A stretch of DNA of 29,360 nucleotides from Anaerolineales bacterium UBA4823 (lineage in GTDB: Bacteria; Chloroflexota; Anaerolineae; Anaerolineales; UBA4823), in assembly GCA_002402275.1 (NCBI GenBank), contig DHFN01000099.1, positions 1 through 29,360 on the forward strand. Direction: 5' to 3'. Made by a program: the position numbers and the translations under genes. Below the pieces are notes generated by a model. That model worked only from the letters and a program-made list of their open reading frames with translations. It was not told the origin of the DNA and did not search any database. Below, piece after piece: positions 16,522 to 24,066 of this stretch; position 1 is the first letter of the stretch; every line of letters starts with the position of its first letter.

Positions 16522-18113
16522 GGAGTGATTTCCTTCAATAAGTAATATTGACCTCGTGTAAACCCTCGATCGAGATAATACTTTCTGGTTCCCACAGCAG
16601 AAATAACAGCCATTCGGCGATAACCATTTTGGATAGCTATTTGTTCAGCCCAGAGTAACAATTGACTTCCTAAACCAATATGCTGAGCTGCTCCTGGAGC
16701 ATCTTGTCCAACCTCCAAGGATTGACCATAGACGTGGACTTCACGGATCATTGCTGTTCCGTCTATTTCCTCGATGCCGATCTCAGGAGAATCTAATTTG
16801 GGTAAGGAGAGGCGTAAAAAACCTGCTAAATGATCATCTAGAGTATTGTAGCTAAGGAAATGCTCTTCTGCAAATTGGGTGGAATAAATGATTTCATCTC
16901 GAACCAGTTGTTTTTGGTTAATGGGTTGTCTCCCAATTTCGCGGCAGCGAATACAATTGCAATGAGTGCCTCTTTTTTTGAGTTCTCGCTGGACATCTTG
17001 GCGTAAACTAGTCACTTTGTTTCCATCCATTACATACGTGGAAGGGATATCTCGGACAATCCGGTTAACCCGGCAATAACGGGGAATTGTGGGTTTGACA
17101 TCAGCAATAAGCTCGATTAATTGCTGAGTCGTATAGGGATGATAACCGCCTTGCTGCCAGATTTTGTATAATTCGGAATGTTCCAATAATTGAGTTGGAT
17201 ATATTTTTATCTCATCTGGGCAAAAATTTTCCCACATTCGTTGAAAATCAAGCAGATCCGATTGAGGTGTGGCTGCAAGTAAATTAGGCATCCAATGTAA
17301 GACAATCTTAAAACCCGCCGCTCGCAACAATGAGACCGCTTGAAGTGTTTGTTCAATAGTATGCCCGCGCCGGTTTATTTTGAGGATTTCATCATCGAAG
17401 CTTTGGGCTCCCATTTGAACCTTCGTCACCCCTAAATGTCTCAGCCGCACAATTTCTCGGGGCGTAATTTTATCAGGGCGGGTTTCAATCACTAAACCAA
17501 CATTCCGATGAACGGTGTTTTCGTTGATTTCAAAAGCTTCTTCAAGATTCTTACTATACGTTTGGTTCATTGCATCAAAACATCGTTTGATGAACCACTC
17601 CTGGTAATCTTGCGGATAGGCACTCCAGGTTCCGCCAAGGATGAGTAACTCGATTTTCTCGGTAGGGTGGCCAATAGAGGTTAATGCCTCAATCCGTGAA
17701 GCAACTTGATCATAAGGATCAAATTTGTTTTCTACTGCCCGACGGGCACCTGGTTCATCAGCAATGTAACTTTTGGGCATATTGATTTCGGTCGGGCAAA
17801 AAATACATTTTGCTGGGCAAGGATACGGTTTAGTTAATACTGTTACAGTGGTTACTCCTGATAATGTCCTGATCGGTTTAAGGCGCAGACGCGCCAATAA
17901 GGCTGGGTCGTCTGCCCATATCCCGTTTTTCACCATCTGACGATAAGCAGCAACCAAGCTGTTTTTCCCCAAATATCCCCCATCTGGGAGAGGATTTCTG
18001 CGTAATGCATCAGCAACATCACTCCCTTTGCGGATTTCATCAATAACCTGCAAAGCCAAAGACATCTTTTGGGTTGAATTTTGTTTAGCTGCTTGCCAAA
18101 CTTCTCTATCCAT
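16518..18113 (-). CDS. elp3: tRNA wobble-uridine acetyltransferase/radical SAM enzyme Elp3
   Basis: This 531-residue protein is the single-subunit Elp3 type. The family installs a carboxymethyl group at C5 of U34 in tRNA using acetyl-CoA and S-adenosylmethionine. Residues about 85-400 are the radical SAM domain with Cys99, Cys103 and Cys106 (CX3CX2C in KPYPCPAKCIFCPTE). The region KIELLILGGTWSAYPQDYQEWF and VGLVIETRPDKITPREI are typical Elp3 blocks. The last 100 or so residues are a GNAT acetyltransferase (GLGSQLLLWAEQ, AVGTRKYYLDRGF). An experimentally studied bacterial homologue comes from Dehalococcoides, also a Chloroflexota member. The start ATG at 18113 has the ribosome binding site AAGGTG (18121-18126, read on the minus strand). 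It overlaps the downstream ROK gene by 4 nt. It is divergent from, and only 13 nt away from, a Trm9-like methyltransferase. Confidence 0.94.
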   Translation of the reverse strand: MDREVWQAAKQNSTQKMSLALQVIDEIRKGSDVADALRRNPLPDGGYLGKNSLVAAYRQMVKNGIWADDPALLARLRLKPIRTLSGVTTVTVLTKPYPCPAKCIFCPTEINMPKSYIADEPGARRAVENKFDPYDQVASRIEALTSIGHPTEKIELLILGGTWSAYPQDYQEWFIKRCFDAMNQTYSKNLEEAFEINENTVHRNVGLVIETRPDKITPREIVRLRHLGVTKVQMGAQSFDDEILKINRRGHTIEQTLQAVSLLRAAGFKIVLHWMPNLLAATPQSDLLDFQRMWENFCPDEIKIYPTQLLEHSELYKIWQQGGYHPYTTQQLIELIADVKPTIPRYCRVNRIVRDIPSTYVMDGNKVTSLRQDVQRELKKRGTHCNCIRCREIGRQPINQKQLVRDEIIYSTQFAEEHFLSYNTLDDHLAGFLRLSLPKLDSPEIGIEEIDGTAMIREVHVYGQSLEVGQDAPGAAQHIGLGSQLLLWAEQIAIQNGYRRMAVISAVGTRKYYLDRGFTRGQYYLLKEITP

Positions 18114-18120
18114 TTATAAT
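18093..18120 (+). promoter_or_regulatory. Promoter of the Trm9-like methyltransferase, predicting a leaderless mRNA
   Basis: TTGCCA (18093-18098) and a perfect TATAAT (18115-18120) are 16 nt apart. Seven nt after the -10 end is 18127, the A of the start codon, so the mRNA would begin at the ATG; no Shine-Dalgarno is present. Most of this promoter lies inside the first codons of elp3 on the other strand. Confidence 0.6.
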
Positions 18121-18126
18121 CACCTT

Positions 18127-18888
18127 ATGGAAAAAAGCACCATTAAAATATTATACGATCTCAATCAACAATTTTACCAGACCTTTGCGCATTCTTTTTC
18201 GAATACGCGTTCGAGGATTCAACCTGGAGTAAGATTTTTACTTAGGGATCTGAAGCTTTATCCTTCAATTTTGGACTTGGGTTGTGGAAATGGTGAATTA
18301 GTTCTAGAGTTAGTTCGCCAAGGATTCCAGGGTAAGTATGTTGGATTAGATTTTAGCGAACCATTACTGGAAATTGCCCAATCTCGCTTTGAAAAATCAG
18401 GGTTTACTCCTCAATTTAGACCTCGGTATATCCGAACTAATTTATTGGAAGAGGAGTGGAAACCATTGATTGCAGAGTATGAGGCGGAATGCATCGTTGC
18501 TTTTGCAGTGTTGCATCATATTCCCAGCCATGCAGCGCGTTTGGAGTTGTTGAAACGGGTCCGAGAAATCTTGTCGTTAAATCAAGGGTTGGATTCATCC
18601 AATCGTTTTTATTTTTCGGTTTGGCAATTTTTAAATAAGGAAAAGCAGCTCAAGCGAATCCATCCCTGGTCTGAAATAGGATTAGCTGAGGATCAAGTAG
18701 AACCAAATGATTATCTGTTAGATTGGAAAGAAGGTGGGTTTGGTTTTCGGTATGTCCATTATTTTACTGAAGAAGAATTGAGTAGATTAGCCAGGGAAGC
18801 TGGATTTTCAATATTAAAATTATTCTATTCTGATGGACGAGAAGGAAACCTGGCACTTTATCAGATTTGGGAAGTTAAATCAGAATAA
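18127..18888 (+). CDS. SAM-dependent methyltransferase, Trm9/ABH8-like
   Basis: A 253-residue class I methyltransferase. The SAM-binding motif I is ILDLGCGNGE (48-57), followed by VGLDFSEPLL (72-81) and AVLHHIPS (128-135). Two further features fit the Trm9/ABH8 family, which methylates cm5U34 to mcm5U34 in tRNA. These are the N-terminal YDLNQQF...FSNTRSR segment (Trm9: YD-x-IA-x-HFS-x-TR) and a C-terminal block NDYLLDWK, FRYVHYFTEEELSRLAREAGF and a closing aromatic strand (Trm9: the VPW and RYYHxFxEGEL regions). The start at 18127 is preferred over an upstream in-frame ATG at 18028, which would lie inside elp3 and add unconserved residues. The gene is divergent from elp3, the enzyme that would make its substrate. 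Methyltransferase identity is firm; the tRNA role is inferred from family resemblance plus context. Confidence 0.85.
   Translation: MEKSTIKILYDLNQQFYQTFAHSFSNTRSRIQPGVRFLLRDLKLYPSILDLGCGNGELVLELVRQGFQGKYVGLDFSEPLLEIAQSRFEKSGFTPQFRPRYIRTNLLEEEWKPLIAEYEAECIVAFAVLHHIPSHAARLELLKRVREILSLNQGLDSSNRFYFSVWQFLNKEKQLKRIHPWSEIGLAEDQVEPNDYLLDWKEGGFGFRYVHYFTEEELSRLAREAGFSILKLFYSDGREGNLALYQIWEVKSE
18150..18155 (-). promoter_or_regulatory. Candidate -10 element for elp3
   Basis: On the minus strand this reads TATAAT. It would start transcription near 18143, 30 nt before the elp3 ATG and upstream of its AAGGTG ribosome binding site. No good -35 is visible. It lies within the methyltransferase coding region, so the two divergent transcripts would overlap at their 5' ends. 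Confidence 0.35.
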
Positions 18889-19012
18889 AGATTCAAAAAA
18901 GCAGGTTGAAAATAGTATAATTCAAATAACATCAGAGAAGATGCTTCCCTTTTTTGCTTGCTTGTGGGGAGAACTCCTTCTATGTCTTCATTTTCGATTA
19001 GAAAATCTATTT

Positions 19013-19741
19013 ATGCGGGTATTGATCATTTCAGATATTCATGCAAACTTTACAGCCTTAGAAAGTGTGCTTTCTGATGTTGGAGAGATTGATTCGGTCT
19101 GGTGTTTAGGGGATGTGGTAGGGTACGGTCCCGACCCAAACGAATGTATAGAGAGCCTGCGGCATTTACCAAACCTGACCTGCGTGATTGGGAATCATGA
19201 TGCGGCGGTGATCGAAACGATTGAAACCGAAGCATTCAATCATGAGGCAAAAAAAATTATTTTTTGGACTCAGTCTGCATTGACCGATGCTAGTTATCAA
19301 TTTTTACGTCAATTACCTCAACGAGTAATTATTGACCAATTTACCCTCGTACATGGCAGTCCACGCCATCCGGTGTGGGAATATCTCCTTGATTCACAAA
19401 CAGCAAAGGATAACTTTGACTATTTTAAAACTGATTATTGTTGTGTGGGGCATACCCATCTACCTAGTTTTTTTTATTTAGATGAGACGGATAGTCAACC
19501 CAGGGTTAGTATGATCACAGAAGGGCAATCTTTTCAAATTGCACCACGCACAATTCTAAATCCTGGTTCAGTCGGTCAACCTCGTGATCGGGATCCCCGA
19601 GCGGCTTATGCAATTCTTGATACCGAAACTATGCGTTGGGAAAACCACCGGGTTTCTTATAATGTACCCATAGTACAAGAACGAATGCGGTTGATTGGTT
19701 TACCCCAACGTCATATTCAACGCCTGGCAGATGGATGGTAA
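19013..19741 (+). CDS. Metallophosphoesterase (YfcE/MJ0936-like phosphodiesterase)
   Basis: A 242-residue calcineurin-like phosphoesterase. Metal-binding motifs appear in order: SDIHAN (Asp8, His10), LGDVVGYGPDP (Asp34), GNHDAAV (Asn61, His62), VHGSPR and GHTHLP. These coordinate two metal ions in the family. The N-terminal MRVLIISDIHAN is the canonical start, so I choose the ATG at 19013 rather than the longer frame from 18833, whose extra 60 residues overlap the methyltransferase gene and look non-conserved. No clear ribosome binding site precedes 19013. A weak promoter (TTCAAA 18892, TATAAT 18916-18921, 18-nt gap) may lie in the 124-nt space before it. The family includes phosphodiesterases of unknown natural substrate; substrate cannot be predicted here. 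Confidence 0.88.
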   Translation: MRVLIISDIHANFTALESVLSDVGEIDSVWCLGDVVGYGPDPNECIESLRHLPNLTCVIGNHDAAVIETIETEAFNHEAKKIIFWTQSALTDASYQFLRQLPQRVIIDQFTLVHGSPRHPVWEYLLDSQTAKDNFDYFKTDYCCVGHTHLPSFFYLDETDSQPRVSMITEGQSFQIAPRTILNPGSVGQPRDRDPRAAYAILDTETMRWENHRVSYNVPIVQERMRLIGLPQRHIQRLADGW

Positions 19742-19797
19742 ATAGTCTGGAACAAAATTACCGACAATTCGTCTTATAAGAAAAAGGAGAAAAGACG

Positions 19798-20832
19798 ATG
19801 AATGGAAATTTTCATAAAAAGAATAAATGGATTATGTTATCCTGTATCTTAGTGGGTGTATTGCTGGTAAGTGGTTGTGCACAAAAAGCTGTAAGCCCAA
19901 CCCGGGCACCAAATCAAGCTGAGAAAAGCCCCGGGCAGCTAGAGGATACATCCAGCCAAAGTTCCCTTACAGCTGGCAATGTTTATGCAGTCCCTGAATC
20001 TTCAGAAACTCAAAAAGATTTTTCAAATAATCAGGCTGCGAACACCGATCGATTGATTATCAAGAATGCTACTCTATCATTAATCGTTAAAGACCCCCCC
20101 GAGGCAATGGATGCAATTACCCAAGTTGCAGAAAAAATGAAGGGATATGTTGTTTCAGCCAATCTTTATCAAGCTGAATCGCAAAGTGGGAAATATTTAC
20201 CCCATGCTTCGATAACTATCCGCGTACCAGTGGAAAAATTGAACGAGGCGCTTAGTGAAATCAAGTCTATATCTTCTCAATTACCTCAATCAGAAAGTAT
20301 TGAAAGTCAGGATATAACCAGCCAATACACTGATTTGGATTCTCGTTTGCGCAATTTGAAGGATACCGAAGAGCAATTGCGTAAAATCATGGACCAGGCT
20401 TACTCAACAGAAGATGTCTTAAGCGTCTACAATCAATTAACCCAAGTCCGAGAACAGATAGAAGTAATCGAAGGTCAAATGAAATATTACCGGGAATCCG
20501 CTGCGCTTTCTTCTATAAGTACTGAATTAATTGCAGAAGAGGAAGTAGAACCTTTGAGTATTGCGGGCTGGAAACCGGTTGGGGTGGCACGCGATGCTGT
20601 CCAGGCGCTGATCAACACAATGAAAACCATTGTTAATATCGTTATCTGGTTAGTGATCCTGGTTTTGCCGGTTTTAGCTGTTCTTTATGTCATCTTTGTC
20701 TTGCCATTCGGTGCTCTCTTCCGTTATATCCGTAATCGCCGGAAAAATAAAAAAGCCGAAAAGGAAATTAACGGGACTGGACAAGGAATTGTTGGGGAGG
20801 AAAGTAAAAAAACTGAGGATAAGAATCAATAA
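19798..20832 (+). CDS. DUF4349 lipoprotein with C-terminal membrane helix
   Basis: A 344-residue exported protein. The signal peptide has basic residues, a hydrophobic core and the lipobox VSGC with Cys27, so it should be lipidated. A low-complexity Ser/Pro/Gln linker follows (about 30-80). The DUF4349 domain spans about 85-305: RLIIKNATLSLIVKDP begins it, a helical coiled-coil stretch lies at about 175-235, and a long hydrophobic helix (about 279-303) precedes a basic tail (RYIRNRRKNKKAEK). This suggests the protein is anchored at both ends with the domain outside the cytoplasm. AGGAG (19785-19789) lies 8 nt before the ATG. DUF4349 function is unknown. A terminator follows. Confidence 0.88.
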   Translation: MNGNFHKKNKWIMLSCILVGVLLVSGCAQKAVSPTRAPNQAEKSPGQLEDTSSQSSLTAGNVYAVPESSETQKDFSNNQAANTDRLIIKNATLSLIVKDPPEAMDAITQVAEKMKGYVVSANLYQAESQSGKYLPHASITIRVPVEKLNEALSEIKSISSQLPQSESIESQDITSQYTDLDSRLRNLKDTEEQLRKIMDQAYSTEDVLSVYNQLTQVREQIEVIEGQMKYYRESAALSSISTELIAEEEVEPLSIAGWKPVGVARDAVQALINTMKTIVNIVIWLVILVLPVLAVLYVIFVLPFGALFRYIRNRRKNKKAEKEINGTGQGIVGEESKKTEDKNQ

Positions 20833-20854
20833 TACTTTGTTCGGAAACAAGACG

Positions 20855-20891
20855 AACCCCTGCCAATATCATTAAGGTAGGGGTTTATTTT
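20855..20891 (+). terminator. Terminator downstream of the DUF4349 gene, overlapping acpS 3' end
   Basis: AACCCCTGCC (20855-20864) pairs with GGTAGGGGTT (20876-20885), one G-U pair, 11-nt loop, then TATTTT. The 3' arm also encodes the last residues of acpS (KPLP) and the acpS stop codon sits in the loop. Confidence 0.75.
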
Positions 20892-21255
20892 CTCCAATTG
20901 CCACGGCAATTGCGATTGCATAATGTAGATTGTGGCTTAGACTGATAGACCATTCGGTTAGATTTTGTTGTTTACTCAGGAAAAGCGCATGATTATGAAG
21001 GATAAGATAGGGTTGGCGATTCTCACCGGAGAGGATTTCAATATCTAGCCAGCCTACTTTTCCGATACCGCTTCCCAGAGCCTTAGCGACTGCTTCCTTT
21101 GCAGCAAAACGGGCTGCTAAAGATTCAGGTTTGGAGTTTGAATCGTTGATTTCCTGCTTACTAAAAACCCGATTAAGGAAATGGTCACCATGGCGTTGGG
21201 TAATTTCTTTTACTCGCTCAATTTCGAGGATATCAACCCCAGTCCGAAGGATCAT
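20872..21255 (-). CDS. acpS: Holo-[acyl-carrier-protein] synthase
   Basis: A 127-residue AcpS that transfers 4'-phosphopantetheine from CoA to acyl carrier protein. Key residues are visible: Asp8 in GVDILEIERV and Glu54 in AARFAAKEAVAKALG, which bind magnesium, and the KALGSGIGKVGW and SISLSHN (SHxxxYA-type, here HNLHYAIA) motifs. Length is typical. It is the last gene of the run with the two M16 peptidases, 10 nt after the upstream stop. Its final codons overlap the terminator of the converging DUF4349 gene. No strong ribosome binding site precedes the ATG. The assignment is secure. Confidence 0.95.
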   Translation of the reverse strand: MILRTGVDILEIERVKEITQRHGDHFLNRVFSKQEINDSNSKPESLAARFAAKEAVAKALGSGIGKVGWLDIEILSGENRQPYLILHNHALFLSKQQNLTEWSISLSHNLHYAIAIAVAIGENKPLP

Positions 21256-21267
21256 AGTATTTTTGGA

Positions 21268-22566
21268 TTATTCAAGACTGCCCGCTGCAACTATGGCTAA
21301 CCGTTTTGGATCTAAATATCTTTGAGCTGTCTCAAGGACCTGGTCTACTGTGATAGAGTTAATGAGTTCATCATAATGAGTGTAATAATTTAGCCCTAGC
21401 TCATATCGTTCCAAATTGCTAATAGCATAAGCCACACCCAAATTTGATTCTAATGAAATTGGTAAACGACCAATAAAATTGGCTTGGCTATCGCTCAGTT
21501 CTTCTTGGCTCACTTTTTCGGTCACAAAGCGTCTGATTTCTCGGGTAATTAGATTGATGGTTTTTTTGAGGTTTTGCGGTGCTACTCCGGCAGCCACCAC
21601 CCAGCTGCCAGGACCAATCCCTGAACTCAAGCTAGAGTAGGCATAGTACGCTAATCCTGCTTTTTCACGGACAACCTCCCCTATTCTACCCATCATCCCG
21701 AACTGACCTAGAATGCTGTTTCCCAGAGCAGCTGCTAAATAATCTGGAGATTTACGAGCGGGGCCAATTGTTCCAATGAGCAAATCAACTTGTGATTTAC
21801 CAGCGATAAAAACCTTTTTTTGGATTTTCTTTTTTAGAGGTGAAAGAGTAGGAAGGCAAATCGGTGCGGGTTGTTGGGGATTTTCCCAATTCCCTAGATA
21901 TCGGGTAATCAGATCCACTGCCATTTGGGGATCAATAGCACCAACAATCACAATCACCATGCCTTTTGGGCCATAATACTTTTGTTGAAATTGTACTAAA
22001 TCTGTTACGGAAATATTTTGGATTGTTTCAATATATCCTTCTTCTGGTCTGCTGTAAGGATGATTTGCAAATACAATTTGATCAAAATTGAGTGTTGCCA
22101 TTTCGGCTGTATCCTGGGAGCGAAGAATAAGATTGGTAAGGAGTTGAGCTCGTTTTCGTTCAACATGTTCGCTTGGAAACTGAGGATACCTGATTGCATT
22201 GCTAAATAGGCTTATCAGCATTTCGAAATCTTCAGCAAGGCAGCGCCCCCCGAAACTGGTTACATGGGTTCCGCCTTCGAAGGATAAATTCGCTGCTGCT
22301 GATTCGAGCTTTTCATAAATAGTTTGATAATCAAAATCCTTCGAACCTAACAATAGGGAGGAGGCAGTGAAATTGGCTAAACCCAGCTTGTCATCCTTGT
22401 CAGCCAGGCTTCCAACTTGAAGATATCCGTTAAATACAATCGAGGGATTGTTAAAATTTGACTTTATAAGCATAACAATCCCATTGGGGAGTTCCAAGCG
22501 GTTAATATTTGTTGAACTTGGCAGGGAATCACGATGAGAGGATAGATGATTTGAGGGAGTAATCAT
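21268..22566 (-). CDS. M16-family peptidase subunit lacking the zinc-binding HxxEH motif
   Basis: About 432 residues with the M16 (pitrilysin/processing peptidase) fold: LPNGIVMLIKSN opening, VAGS-like VGSLADKDDKLGL, and a C-terminal VREKAGLAYYAYSSLSSGIGPGSW, which carries the Arg/Tyr substrate-binding pair. The expected HxxEH is replaced by the LANFTASSLLLG stretch, so it cannot bind zinc and is likely the regulatory partner of the upstream catalytic subunit, as in M16B heterodimers. It starts with an ATG at 22566, one nt after the upstream stop codon (TAAAATG), or with an overlapping GTG at 22578; neither has a clear ribosome binding site, which fits translational coupling. The natural substrate is unknown. 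Confidence 0.9.
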   Translation of the reverse strand: MITPSNHLSSHRDSLPSSTNINRLELPNGIVMLIKSNFNNPSIVFNGYLQVGSLADKDDKLGLANFTASSLLLGSKDFDYQTIYEKLESAAANLSFEGGTHVTSFGGRCLAEDFEMLISLFSNAIRYPQFPSEHVERKRAQLLTNLILRSQDTAEMATLNFDQIVFANHPYSRPEEGYIETIQNISVTDLVQFQQKYYGPKGMVIVIVGAIDPQMAVDLITRYLGNWENPQQPAPICLPTLSPLKKKIQKKVFIAGKSQVDLLIGTIGPARKSPDYLAAALGNSILGQFGMMGRIGEVVREKAGLAYYAYSSLSSGIGPGSWVVAAGVAPQNLKKTINLITREIRRFVTEKVSQEELSDSQANFIGRLPISLESNLGVAYAISNLERYELGLNYYTHYDELINSITVDQVLETAQRYLDPKRLAIVAAGSLE

Positions 22567-22567
22567 T

Positions 22568-23878
22568 TTAATTGTCACTTTCGGGCTGGGATTGGATTTG
22601 TTTTGCAGATTGGGGAATATAGATTCCGGTTATCCGATTTTGGGGAAGGAGATATTCTTGGGCTACCCGTTGGACATCTTCAGGGGTGATTTGGGATAAT
22701 CGATCCAACACCGAGAGATACCAATCATAACTGGCAATTATTGTGGAAAAGCCCATCCAGAATGCTTGATTAGTTATGCTTTCGGTTCCATAGGTAAATA
22801 ACGCCCGAGATTGTTTACTAGCCCGCTGTATCTCATCTACTGTTGGCGGATTGTCCTGGATGCGCTTGATCTCACTCTCGATTTGTTCTAACGCCTGTTG
22901 AGGGGTTTTATCGGGATGAACAATACATGTAATTGAGTACAAATAGGGGTCTATAGTTGCCCCAATCCCGCCATGAACACTGACCGTCAAGTCATTTTCA
23001 ACCAATGCGCGATAAAGACGTGAGGTTTTATTTGAAATTCCTCCCCCAAAAATATTAAGATTGCTCGGGCCTGTAAGCAGACTATCCAGAATCATCAAAG
23101 GGATGAAATCCGGGTGGGTTGTTTTGGGAGTATGGTAGGCTACCATGAGAAATGCTGTGTCATCTGGTCCTTCAACAATCACCCGTCTTTCTCCTTGCTG
23201 TTGTGGTTCCGGGCGTTGTAGGCGAGGAGGAGGTGGTCCAGCTGGTATATCTCGATAGAGGTGTTCAATTTGATGGAAAATTGTATCGGTTTCGAAGTCA
23301 CCAGCGATACTCAAAATGGCATTATTGGGGGTGTAGTAAGTGTGGTAATGTTGAAAAAGATCATCGCGCTGCATGGCTTGGAGATCTGGTAAATCTCCGA
23401 TTACTTCATGATGGTAAGGATGCACCCGAAAGGCTAAGGCTTGGACTTCTTCATTCAGGCGAAAAAGAGGTTCGTTTTCGTTCCCTTGACGTTCAGAAAT
23501 AACGACGGTTCTTTCTGATTCAACTTCTGCCGGATCAAATAAGCAATTAACCATCCGATCGGCTTCCAATTCCAAGACCAAAGCGATTTTATCTGCCGGC
23601 ATTGTTTCAAAACAAGTTGTCCAATCAAGGTAGGTCATGGCATTCCACGATCCACCTTCACGGGAAATTGCTTTGTCGAGCATCGCTGCAGGATACCGCT
23701 TAGTCCCTTTAAAAAGAAGATGTTCAATCCAATGGGCAATGCCAGTTTTTCCGGTTGGTTCATCCCGGCTGCCAACGCGGTACCATATCCACTGGCTGAT
23801 GATAGGGGCAGTATGAATTTCATTTAATAAAATCATTAATCCATTAGGAAGAGTGATGTTCGTTATTTTTTCTGTCAT
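22568..23878 (-). CDS. M16-family zinc peptidase, catalytic subunit
   Basis: A 436-residue M16B peptidase. The inverted zinc motif HWIEH (His49, Glu52, His53) is followed about 75 residues later by a glutamate in TVVISERQ (Glu129), completing the metal site. The N-terminal ITLPNGLMILLNE and VGSRDEPTGKTGIAHW blocks are typical of processing-peptidase-like enzymes. I prefer the ATG at 23878, which has GGAG 5 nt upstream, over the in-frame GTG at 23902. Directly downstream is the non-catalytic partner, then acpS, all on the same strand. The pair probably forms a heterodimer that degrades or processes peptides. No signal peptide is seen, so a cytoplasmic location is likely. Confidence 0.93.
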   Translation of the reverse strand: MTEKITNITLPNGLMILLNEIHTAPIISQWIWYRVGSRDEPTGKTGIAHWIEHLLFKGTKRYPAAMLDKAISREGGSWNAMTYLDWTTCFETMPADKIALVLELEADRMVNCLFDPAEVESERTVVISERQGNENEPLFRLNEEVQALAFRVHPYHHEVIGDLPDLQAMQRDDLFQHYHTYYTPNNAILSIAGDFETDTIFHQIEHLYRDIPAGPPPPRLQRPEPQQQGERRVIVEGPDDTAFLMVAYHTPKTTHPDFIPLMILDSLLTGPSNLNIFGGGISNKTSRLYRALVENDLTVSVHGGIGATIDPYLYSITCIVHPDKTPQQALEQIESEIKRIQDNPPTVDEIQRASKQSRALFTYGTESITNQAFWMGFSTIIASYDWYLSVLDRLSQITPEDVQRVAQEYLLPQNRITGIYIPQSAKQIQSQPESDN

Positions 23879-23956
23879 TTCAACTCCATTGATAGGTTTC
23901 ACTAATGAATAATACCATGAGAGGAAAAACTTTTGCGATAATCAGCATATTTTTAC

Positions 23957-23985
23957 TTGTGAATTCTATAACGCTTGTTTATAAT
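23957..23985 (+). promoter_or_regulatory. Promoter of the flavoprotein reductase gene
   Basis: TTGTGA (23957-23962) and a perfect TATAAT (23980-23985) are 17 nt apart. Predicted start is near 23992, giving a leader of about 75 nt. It lies in the divergent gap between the M16 operon and the reductase. Confidence 0.65.
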
Positions 23986-24066
23986 CATAGGGGAATAAGC
24001 TATTTATATACTATTCTTTGTAAGTGACTATAAGCCAGAAATGCCTTTCGCGGAGGAAATAATAAA

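Noticed and set aside
18833..19012. N-terminal extension of the phosphoesterase
   Set aside because: The extra 60 residues overlap the methyltransferase gene and precede the canonical MRVLIISDIHAN start.
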